Source: Planctomycetota bacterium
Lineage (GTDB): Bacteria > Planctomycetota > Phycisphaerae > Tepidisphaerales > Tepidisphaeraceae
Assembly (NCBI GenBank): GCA_023417885.1
Contig: JAEZED010000057.1
Coordinates: 1-27,437 of the forward strand
Direction: 5' to 3'
Length of the DNA stretch: 27,437 bases
Below are positions 21,635-27,437 of this stretch, piece by piece. The translations under genes and the position numbers were made by a program. A model generated the notes under the pieces. The model saw only the letters and a program-made list of their open reading frames with translations, was not told the origin of the DNA and did not search any database. The first letter of the stretch is position 1; every line of letters starts with the position of its first letter.

Positions 21635-22579
21635 ATGAGTCGAAACAACCGATCCGGGCGCGGCGGCAAGTCGCGCCAGGCCGATGCTCCTGCCGGAGCG
21701 ACCACTGAGCAGCAGCAGCAGGGCGGCGAGAACGCCGAGAACAACCCCGGCGCCGGCGCATCTGCAGACGCACCGCAGACGGATGCACCTCAGACGGACG
21801 CCCCGCCGACTGATGCGCAGCCGACCGATAGCGCCGCCCAGGCGGACGCTCCCGAAGAGGGCGGCGACGCCGGCGCATCTGCGGAGGGCGGCGAGAGCCA
21901 AGGGAGCGCACCTGACTCGCCGAGTCCCGACGGGGTGGGCGGAGCGGAGGGCCAGGCAGGGGGCGAGGGCGACGACTCAGAATCGGCGAAGGCCCGCCGC
22001 GAGATGGCTGAGCGCATGGGCGTGGGCGCAACCGCCGATGCCACCCCGGAAGCGGGCACTGACTCGGGCGACGACACGGACTCCGCCGACGCTCCCTCGG
22101 ATGAACCGACGGACGAGGCGGGCGACGAGACAGCCGCCGAGGAAGACCGTCCGATGTGCCCGAGGCACCCCGATGTGCGAATGGTCTACGCCAACGGGAA
22201 GGAGCACTATCACGACCGAAGAGATCCGCACTGGAGATGTGAACTCTGGATTGGATCTGGCGTTTGCGGCGCGATGCGAGACATGTCGGGTAAGCCCGTG
22301 GGGCGCAACGCGCACGCCGCGATGGCCACTGAAATCGGCGCTGCGACCGTCGAGGTCATCCAGGCTGGCGGCGTGACGATCGCCGTGCCCGCGCCGATGC
22401 CGGTGAAGGGGCTGGTGAAGCGGGCGGTCACCCCACGGCTCACGCCTGATCAGGCGCGCGTGCAGAACGGCCTCTTCCAGGCGCTGCAGGAGTTGGGCAC
22501 GCCGGGCGTTCGTCGCCAGCAGGATGTCTACGGCTGGCTGCTGGAGCAGATCGGCCAAGCGGCGGACGGCGAGGAGTAA
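21635..22579 (+). CDS. Protein with long disordered acidic N-terminus and a Cys/His metal-binding C-terminal domain
   Basis: This is a 314-residue protein. Residues 1-170 are low-complexity and acidic with short tandem units (DAPQT DAPQT DAPPT DAQPT at about 46-65), rich in Ala, Asp, Glu, Gly and Pro. Residues about 173-213 carry a compact metal-binding pattern: MCPRHPD (Cys175, His178), then HYHDRRDPHWRC and a final SGVCG. The C-terminal 100 residues are ordered, with strands (TVEVIQAGGVTIAVPAPM) and helices. AGGAG lies eight bases before the ATG. It is not a known head protein; located just before the gpW-position gene, it might be a virion or DNA-handling protein. The disordered half may be a tether. 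I do not recognise the family. Confidence 0.55.
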   Translation: MSRNNRSGRGGKSRQADAPAGATTEQQQQGGENAENNPGAGASADAPQTDAPQTDAPPTDAQPTDSAAQADAPEEGGDAGASAEGGESQGSAPDSPSPDGVGGAEGQAGGEGDDSESAKARREMAERMGVGATADATPEAGTDSGDDTDSADAPSDEPTDEAGDETAAEEDRPMCPRHPDVRMVYANGKEHYHDRRDPHWRCELWIGSGVCGAMRDMSGKPVGRNAHAAMATEIGAATVEVIQAGGVTIAVPAPMPVKGLVKRAVTPRLTPDQARVQNGLFQALQELGTPGVRRQQDVYGWLLEQIGQAADGEE

Positions 22580-22645
22580 GAGGGCGATTTCCGCGGCGCC
22601 GTCCCTGGCCTCGACGTTTGTTTTCACCGACGGGGTCACAAGGCC

Positions 22646-22978
22646 TTGGCCACGCTCAGCAGCTCCAGCTCGATTCAGGAAATCCACGCGGAGTACGCCG
22701 ACACGGCGAGCTACGCGGAGGACGGCGACGCGGACAAGTGCAAGCGGTTCATGACCGCCTGCCGGCTGCTGATCCTGAAGACGCCGAAGCGCACCGGCTC
22801 CCGCGCCACGAGCGAGACGGAGTACACGCCCGAGCTCTTCATGCAGCAGCTCCAGGAGGCGAAGACGTGGCTCGAGCAGTCAGGGCTGATGCCCCGACCC
22901 TCCGAATCGAGCGGCGGTGAGAGCACGCGGCCGCGGCGGACGTACGCCAGCTTCCGTGACTTCCGCGACGTGCTGTAA
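22646..22978 (+). CDS. Small head-gene protein in the gpW (head-tail joining) position
   Basis: This is a 110-residue protein with a TTG start and a weak AGG. The N-terminal 55 residues are helical (SSIQEIHAEYADTASYAEDG, then KCKRFMTACRLLILKTPK), a helix-turn-helix hairpin arrangement reminiscent of the small gpW-type head-completion proteins that sit between terminase and portal in lambda. The C-terminal half adds a charged helix (FMQQLQEAKTWLEQSG) and a basic tail not found in the 68-residue gpW. It ends 17 bases before the portal gene. The assignment rests on position and general helical character; motif-level similarity to gpW is not evident. Confidence 0.5.
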   Translation: MATLSSSSSIQEIHAEYADTASYAEDGDADKCKRFMTACRLLILKTPKRTGSRATSETEYTPELFMQQLQEAKTWLEQSGLMPRPSESSGGESTRPRRTYASFRDFRDVL

Positions 22979-22995
22979 CTCTCGACGGGTCACAT

Positions 22996-24573
22996 GTGGC
23001 AAGTGCCTCGGCCTCCAGACTGAAGCGGGAGCCAAATCTCCCGGCGACTCTTCGGCGTGAGCGCGAGTCGTTTCGTTCCGACTACAACGCCGCCAAGCCG
23101 AACGCCGTCCGCCGGCGGCGCACCGGCCTGGGCGGGACGGCTGACGCGCACTACGCCAACGAGCGGGCCTTCGCGGCCATGCGCGAGGCGTCGCGCGACA
23201 TGTGCCGCAACGACTTCGCCGTCGAGTGCACGCTCGAGAAGGCCGTCCTGCAGTCGGTGCAGCGGGGCTTTCAGCTCGACCCGGATACGGGCGATGAGAA
23301 GCTCGACGAGGAGCTCTGGGAGGACTGGAATTCGTGGGCCAGCGACCCGACCCGGTGCGACATCCAGGGGGAGGACGACTTCGCCGGGCTGCACGCGCTG
23401 GCCCGGATGAGCGAGTTCCGTGACGGCGACATCTTCGCCGTTCTCACCGACGATGATCGCGTCCAGCTCTTCGAGGCCGACCGGCCAAGGACGCCTCACA
23501 ACTCGCGCAAACGGATCATCCACGGCGTCGAGCTCGACGCGTTCCGCCGGCGAAAGACGCTCTACGTCGCGAACGACGAGCTCGACCCTTACGTCCGGGT
23601 CGAGCGGGTTGGCGACACAACGCCGATCCCGTTCTACGACGAGCAGGGCAACCGGCAGGTCTTCCAGCTCTACGACCGGAAGCGCTCAACGCAGACGCGC
23701 GGCATCACCGCGCTGCACGCGCTCTTCGACGTGCTCTCGTACCTGGAGGACACGGTCTTCGCGGGCCTGCTCCGCCAGCAGTTGGTGAACAGCCTCGCGG
23801 TGTTCATCAAGCGCGAGGCCGGGTACCAGGGCCTCGGCGGCGACACCGCGCTGGGCCAGCTCGAGGCGGACACCGACGACGTCGAGGCGATCAAGCCGGG
23901 CATGATCCTGCGGGGCAAGCCTGGCGAAGACGTTCAGACGATCGCTCCGAACATCCAGGCGGGGGATCAGTTCGCGTTCCTGCGGTTTTTGCTGCAGGTG
24001 TTGGGCATGAATCTCGGGCTGCCGCTCGGGCTCGTGCTCATGGAGGCGTCGAAGTCGTTCAGCGGCTGGCGCGGCGAGTTCGAACAGGCGAAGCTCGGCT
24101 TTCGCGCGATTCAGCGACGCGACGAGCTGCGCTGGTACCGACCGATTTACACGGCACGCGTGCGGCGCCGGCTCGCGGATGACGCGGTGCTGCGGCGACT
24201 GGCGGCGAAGCGGAAGGTCAATCCGTTCGGTCACAAGTGGAAGCTGCCGAGCTGGCCGTACATCGAGCCGCTCAAGGACGCGCAGGCTCGGACTGAACGG
24301 ATGGAGACGATGCAGACGTCGCCGCGGCGTAACGCAGCGGAGGACGGCGTCGACTTCGATGACATCATCGCCGAGACGGTGGCGGACAACGCCAGCGCGA
24401 TCCGACAGGCGATCGAGGAAGCGAAGAAGATCAGCGACGAGACGAAGGTCGTCGTGACCTGGCGCGAGATCCTGAACCGCCGCATGCCAAAGGGCGCGCA
24501 GCTCATCGACGCAGCGGAGCAGCCCAACGTGCTCGGCGACGAGCCCATCACGACCGAAGACGACGGCCGCTGA
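22996..24573 (+). CDS. Phage portal protein, lambda (gpB) family
   Basis: This 525-residue protein would form the dodecameric ring at the capsid vertex through which DNA passes. Typical family segments are NERAFAAMREASRDMCRNDFAVECTLEKAV split near the N-terminus (lambda portal R-x-R-x-L-x-R-N-x-P region), FRDGDIFAVLTDDDRVQLFEADR (residues about 140-165), GITALHALFDVLSYLED (about 236-252), and MNLGLPLGLVLMEASKSFSGWRGEFEQA (about 337-364), where the S-x-S-x-x-R is strongly conserved in lambda portals. The start is GTG with no clear SD, close behind the gpW-position gene. Its length agrees with gpB (533 residues). An intrinsic-terminator-like hairpin follows 77 bp downstream. Confidence 0.9.
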   Translation: MASASASRLKREPNLPATLRRERESFRSDYNAAKPNAVRRRRTGLGGTADAHYANERAFAAMREASRDMCRNDFAVECTLEKAVLQSVQRGFQLDPDTGDEKLDEELWEDWNSWASDPTRCDIQGEDDFAGLHALARMSEFRDGDIFAVLTDDDRVQLFEADRPRTPHNSRKRIIHGVELDAFRRRKTLYVANDELDPYVRVERVGDTTPIPFYDEQGNRQVFQLYDRKRSTQTRGITALHALFDVLSYLEDTVFAGLLRQQLVNSLAVFIKREAGYQGLGGDTALGQLEADTDDVEAIKPGMILRGKPGEDVQTIAPNIQAGDQFAFLRFLLQVLGMNLGLPLGLVLMEASKSFSGWRGEFEQAKLGFRAIQRRDELRWYRPIYTARVRRRLADDAVLRRLAAKRKVNPFGHKWKLPSWPYIEPLKDAQARTERMETMQTSPRRNAAEDGVDFDDIIAETVADNASAIRQAIEEAKKISDETKVVVTWREILNRRMPKGAQLIDAAEQPNVLGDEPITTEDDGR

Positions 24574-24649
24574 ACTCGACGCGTCCTGTTCAATGGCACG
24601 ATGCCTGGTAATCTCGGCTATTTCGGAAGAATCGGCGGGTCCTTCCCCG

Positions 24650-24674
24650 GGCCCCCTCCCCCGAGGGGCCTTTT
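24650..24674 (+). terminator. Intrinsic terminator between portal and capsid protease genes
   Basis: GGCCCC (24650-24655) pairs with GGGGCC (24665-24670), loop nine bases, followed directly by TTTT. It fits a rho-independent terminator although it lies inside the head-gene operon. The flanking 197-bp gap also contains the direct repeat TTGACGGGTTGACG (24716-24729), but no matching -10. Confidence 0.55.
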
Positions 24675-24770
24675 CATGTCGCGGCTTGCGCGAATTCTGA
24701 AGTCGCCGATTTAGGTTGACGGGTTGACGCCGGTTACCGCGGTTTTCTGCCTTCCCAGCCCCCTCCCCCA

Positions 24771-26519
24771 GTGCACGGATCCAGCAACTTGATCGGCGTC
24801 GGAGGCCCTCGTCTCGACGCATATGCGGGTCCCTGGGCCATGGAGGCCTCCCGGGCCATGGCTCTGGCGCGGTTCGCCGGTCAGATCGATGTCCGCCTCC
24901 ACGTCGGCCAGCAGCTCGAGCAGCGTGCGCCAGACGGCGATTCCGTTCCCGTATCCCGGCGACCCGCTGCAGCCTCCAACGAGAACACGCCGTACGGGTT
25001 CCGCGGGGGTGAGCACCTCACCGACGAAGGAATCGCGGTCATCGAGGTGTCCGGCGTCCTCATGAAGTTCGTGGGCAGCCTGGACGACGGCACGAGCACC
25101 GTTCGGCTCCGGGAGAAGGTGCGGCGGGCGGCACGCTCGAGCAACGTGCGCGGGATCATGCTGGTCATCGACTCGCCTGGCGGCACGGTCGCCGGCACCG
25201 AGTCCCTTGCCAGCGACATCGCCCGAGCCGCCCGGTCGAAGCCGGTGCATGCCTACTTCGAGGACCTCACCGCCAGCGCGGCTCTCTGGATCGGCGTCCA
25301 GGCGAACGTCACCAGCGCCAACGCCACCGCCCTGGTCGGCTCGATCGGCACCTACCTCCTCGTCTACGACCTGCACAAGCTGGCAGAGAACGAGGGAATC
25401 GAGCCCGTGCTGATCCGGGCCGGCGAGCCGTACAAGGGCGCCGGCGCCCCGGGCACCGAGATCACCCAGGTGCAGCGCGCCAAATGGCAGCAGGACATCA
25501 ACGCGCTCAACGAGCACTTCCTGCGCGGCGTCGCCCGCGGCCGGAATCTCCCGATCGAGCGCGTCCGCGAGCTCAACACCGGCGAGGTCTGGATCGGCCA
25601 GGCGGCGCGCACCGCCGGCCTCGTCGATCACATTGAGTCGATCGACGGCGCGATGAGCCGCCTCCGCCAAGTGATCAACCAGTCCAGCAGCCAGCAGTCC
25701 CGGAGCCTGGCCATGTTCACGAATCCCGCACTCGGCGAGGCCTTCGAGGAGGAGACCGCCGACGCCGAGGACGCCTCGCCGGCTGCCGACGCCATCGCCG
25801 CCGACATCGTCCAGGGCATCCGCCGCCTGGGCCTGCCGCGGTCTCTCGCCGGCGCCGGCCTGACGCTGGCGCCCAACACCGCGCCCACCGCGCCCGCGAG
25901 CGCTTCCCCCATCGACACCGTTCAGCAGCAGGAGACCGTCATGTCCAAGGACGCCAAGCCCCAGTCCAGCACGGCCGCCCCCGACTCGGAGACCACCGCC
26001 GACACCGACACGAGCGCGCCGAACGCGGACGCGAAGCCGCAGGGTGAGAAGAAGCAGGATCCCGCCGCCAGCGAGAAGCCGGCGCCGCAGGGCGATCCCA
26101 CGTCGGCGAACGCGGGCCCCGCGACGCTCGCCGAGCTCAAGACGGCCTTCCCGGACGACGCCGCGTTCGTCCTGTCCGCCCTCGAGAACGGCGAAACCCT
26201 CGCCCAGGCGAAGGGCCGGCACAAGGAGATCCGCCTCGCGAAGCTCGAGGAGGAGAACCGTCAGCTGAAGGCTCAGCTGGAGAGCGGCAAGTCGAAGCAG
26301 GAGACGACCGAGAAGCCGAAGCAGGGCGTTCCGCCCGTCCCGGATCGCAACGCCGCCGAGAACGCCAGCCGCGGCGACCTCGATGCGCGTGCCGAGGCCG
26401 ACAAGCTCATCAGCGAGACGATGCAGCAGCGCAACCTCGACCGGCGCACCGCCGCCTGCCGCGTCTTCAAGCAGCGGCCCGACCTCGCCGAGGCCCTCCG
26501 CCACGGCTCCGCCGCCTGA
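24771..26519 (+). CDS. Capsid maturation protease (S49, lambda gpC-like) with C-terminal scaffold domain
   Basis: This is a 582-residue protein. The S49 (SppA-type) protease core spans about residues 75-300: GIAVIEVSGVLM, VRGIMLVIDSPGGTVAGTESLA (SPGG at 135-138), then LTASAALW with nucleophile Ser169, LVGSIGTY (189-195), and catalytic Lys222 in GEPYKGAGAPGTE. The Ser-Lys spacing of 53 matches SppA dyads. From about 300 the protein changes to an acidic Ala/Pro-rich, then helical region containing a coiled coil (LAKLEEENRQLKAQLESG), as in the lambda gpC/Nu3 arrangement where the scaffold is the C-terminal part of the protease. GTG start; an ATG at 24840 (MEASRAM) is an alternative. It processes head proteins and digests the scaffold during capsid assembly. 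Confidence 0.9.
   Translation: MHGSSNLIGVGGPRLDAYAGPWAMEASRAMALARFAGQIDVRLHVGQQLEQRAPDGDSVPVSRRPAAASNENTPYGFRGGEHLTDEGIAVIEVSGVLMKFVGSLDDGTSTVRLREKVRRAARSSNVRGIMLVIDSPGGTVAGTESLASDIARAARSKPVHAYFEDLTASAALWIGVQANVTSANATALVGSIGTYLLVYDLHKLAENEGIEPVLIRAGEPYKGAGAPGTEITQVQRAKWQQDINALNEHFLRGVARGRNLPIERVRELNTGEVWIGQAARTAGLVDHIESIDGAMSRLRQVINQSSSQQSRSLAMFTNPALGEAFEEETADAEDASPAADAIAADIVQGIRRLGLPRSLAGAGLTLAPNTAPTAPASASPIDTVQQQETVMSKDAKPQSSTAAPDSETTADTDTSAPNADAKPQGEKKQDPAASEKPAPQGDPTSANAGPATLAELKTAFPDDAAFVLSALENGETLAQAKGRHKEIRLAKLEEENRQLKAQLESGKSKQETTEKPKQGVPPVPDRNAAENASRGDLDARAEADKLISETMQQRNLDRRTAACRVFKQRPDLAEALRHGSAA
25941..26519 (+). CDS. Nested scaffold protein (Nu3-like), in-frame internal start
   Basis: An ATG inside the protease gene, in the same frame, is preceded by AGGAG with a six-base spacer, a better SD than that of the full-length protein. 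It would give a 192-residue protein starting MSKDAKPQSS: an acidic, disordered N-terminus, a short helical domain (LAELKTAFPDDAAFVLSALENG), a coiled coil (KLEEENRQLKAQLESG) and a charged C-terminal helix. Lambda Nu3 is produced in the same way from the 3' end of gene C and assembles the procapsid. The product is predicted from the start signal and architecture. Confidence 0.75.
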   Translation: MSKDAKPQSSTAAPDSETTADTDTSAPNADAKPQGEKKQDPAASEKPAPQGDPTSANAGPATLAELKTAFPDDAAFVLSALENGETLAQAKGRHKEIRLAKLEEENRQLKAQLESGKSKQETTEKPKQGVPPVPDRNAAENASRGDLDARAEADKLISETMQQRNLDRRTAACRVFKQRPDLAEALRHGSAA

Positions 26520-26534
26520 GCGGCGCGATCGCAC

Positions 26535-26587
26535 CACCCCGAAATAGCAAAGTCGGGGGTGCCGGGTTTCAACCGGCACTCCCCGAC
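26535..26587 (+). promoter_or_regulatory. Mutually exclusive hairpins upstream of the decoration gene
   Basis: A 14-bp stem with one bulged base forms from GTCGGGG-GTGCCGG (26552-26565) and CCGGCAC-T-CCCCGAC (26573-26587), with loop GTTTCAA. The left arm can instead pair with CACCCCGA at 26535-26542. No T run follows, so it is more likely an mRNA stabiliser or processing site than a terminator. Confidence 0.5.
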
Positions 26588-26684
26588 CGACGGCACACCT
26601 CACGCAGTGCGTGACGTCTGATCGGCGCGCTCAGGCCGCCGCCTTTTCCGAAGTCTCAACCCGCTCCACCAGGAGTTATCCGCC

Positions 26685-27410
26685 ATGTCCCAGGAAAATC
26701 CCGCCGGCCTGATCCAGCTGACCGCCGCCGCCGCGATCAAGCGGTTCCGCCGCGTCACTCTCAACACCGCCGGCAAGCTCGTCGCCGCCGCCGCCACGGA
26801 GCGTGGCATCGGCACGCTCGAGCACGAGTCGTTCGCCGACGGCGACGACCGCACCGTCCGCGCGAACAACGTCACCGGCTCGCGCCGCTGCGTCAGCGCG
26901 GCCGCTGCGTCGATCGGCCAGGACGCCTACACCGCCGCCGACGGCAAGGTCAGTCCGACCGCCGCCGCCGGCAGCTTCCGCGTCGGCACCTACCTCTCCG
27001 CCGCCAGTGCCGACCTCGACATCGTCGAGATCCTCTGGGAGGAGCCAGAGGTCGCCGACGTCGTCACCCAGACCGCAAGCGGCGCCCTTGCGCAGCACCT
27101 GCGCGTGAAGTTCAGCACCGGCAAAATGGCCGCGGCCGGAATCGCTGACAAGGAACTGGGCACGATCCTCGACGACGCTGAGGCCGACGGCGACGCGGTC
27201 CGCGTGCTGCCGCGCAACCGCCAGGGCCCGCGCCAGTACGTCGCCTCCGCGGCGCTGGCCGTGGGTGCCGAGGTCTTCAGCGCCGCCAGCGGCAAGGTCG
27301 GCGCATCCGCCAGCACTGCCTTCCGCCTGGGCATCGCCCTGACGGCGGCGGCCGCCGACGGCGACGTGCTCTGGGTCATGGGTGACCCGGGCGACAACGC
27401 CGTCTCGTAA
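26685..27410 (+). CDS. Head decoration-like protein with two tandem repeats (DUF2190/gpD-like)
   Basis: This is a 241-residue Ala-rich beta protein, with CAGGAG nine bases before the ATG. Two similar halves are visible. Residues about 17-117 read RRVTLNTAGKLVAAAATERGIGTLEHESFADGD ... GQDAYTAADGKVSPTAAAGSFRVGTYLSAASADLDIVEI (split here for clarity), and residues about 136-235 repeat LRVKFSTGKMAAAGIADKELGTILDDAEADGD ... GAEVFSAASGKV ... FRLGIALTAAAADGDVLWV. This V-x-(Y/F)-x-A-A-x-G-K-V ... (F/R)-x-x-G-x-A-L-x-A-A-x-A-D-G-D pattern is typical of DUF2190/capsid-decoration-type proteins, which normally carry one copy. Its place after the protease-scaffold gene is that of lambda gpD, which stabilises the expanded capsid. 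The major capsid gene would be expected beyond the window end. Confidence 0.7.
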   Translation: MSQENPAGLIQLTAAAAIKRFRRVTLNTAGKLVAAAATERGIGTLEHESFADGDDRTVRANNVTGSRRCVSAAAASIGQDAYTAADGKVSPTAAAGSFRVGTYLSAASADLDIVEILWEEPEVADVVTQTASGALAQHLRVKFSTGKMAAAGIADKELGTILDDAEADGDAVRVLPRNRQGPRQYVASAALAVGAEVFSAASGKVGASASTAFRLGIALTAAAADGDVLWVMGDPGDNAVS

Positions 27411-27437
27411 CGACGCAGGACCAGCGGGCCCGCCCGG

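Noticed and set aside
21238..21744. Minus-strand frame of 168 codons across the hairpin-rich gap
   Set aside because: It runs into the start of the rightward gene with a good SD, is Pro/Arg/Ser-rich, has no SD of its own and crosses several inverted repeats.
24711..26603. Minus-strand frame of 630 codons opposite the protease-scaffold gene
   Set aside because: Antisense to the S49 Ser/Lys dyad region; Gly/Arg/Leu-rich with no domain.
1..27437. CRISPR array, tRNA or rRNA genes, insertion sequence, integrase or attachment site
   Set aside because: No regularly spaced repeats, tRNA-like T-loop sequence with matching stems, rRNA-like sequence, transposase or recombinase motifs were found by eye.

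Overview
The window is a high-GC stretch of a lambda-type tailed-phage genome or prophage. Head-assembly genes run rightward in lambda order at the right end: terminase large subunit (gpA type), a small gene in the gpW position, a lambda-family portal, an S49 capsid protease with a nested scaffold, and a decoration protein. The host cannot be named from the sequence. No integrase, tRNA, rRNA, insertion sequence or CRISPR array was recognised. Very high GC, frequent GTG/TTG starts and weak Shine-Dalgarno (SD) sites would fit a planctomycete-like or other high-GC environmental bacterium, but that is inference.

Layout. (1) 1-1757: three rightward genes, probably the end of a late or tail operon: a phage structural-like protein, a protein with carboxypeptidase-regulatory-like repeats, and a small secreted-looking protein. 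(2) 1789-6562: packaging and accessory block: a Nu1-like terminase small subunit, a helix-turn-helix protein, a ParB-fold protein, a leftward hypothetical gene, three small proteins (one with a zinc ribbon) and an ABC-ATPase fused to a GNAT domain. (3) 6563-13170: a cargo unit behind a strong sigma70-like promoter: a large ParB-like protein, then after a strong terminator-like hairpin a type III-like methyltransferase (Mod) and a helicase-nuclease (Res). (4) 13417-14969: a membrane protein divergent from a DEDDy exonuclease, and a zinc-ribbon protein. (5) 14966-17564: a leftward four-gene operon: amidoligase, HExxH metallopeptidase, class II glutamine amidotransferase, and an XRE regulator with a lysine-rich tail. 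It has its own promoter and overlapping palindromes in the region shared with the terminase gene. (6) 17692-27410: head genes, interrupted between terminase and portal by a histone H1-like protein, a three-helix membrane protein, a leftward small gene, a hairpin-rich 513-bp gap and a disordered metal-binding protein.

How it fits together. The two terminase subunits, adjacent in lambda, are about 15 kb apart, and the intervening DNA carries restriction-modification, possible DNA or protein modification enzymes and the amidoligase operon. This looks like a phage whose packaging module hosts a large cargo region. The best candidate for an undescribed system is the amidoligase / metallopeptidase / glutamine amidotransferase / XRE operon, which could make or attach an amide-linked modification. 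Second are the ParB-like protein upstream of Mod-Res and the ABC-ATPase-GNAT fusion. All functions are read from motifs and gene order; no database search was run.
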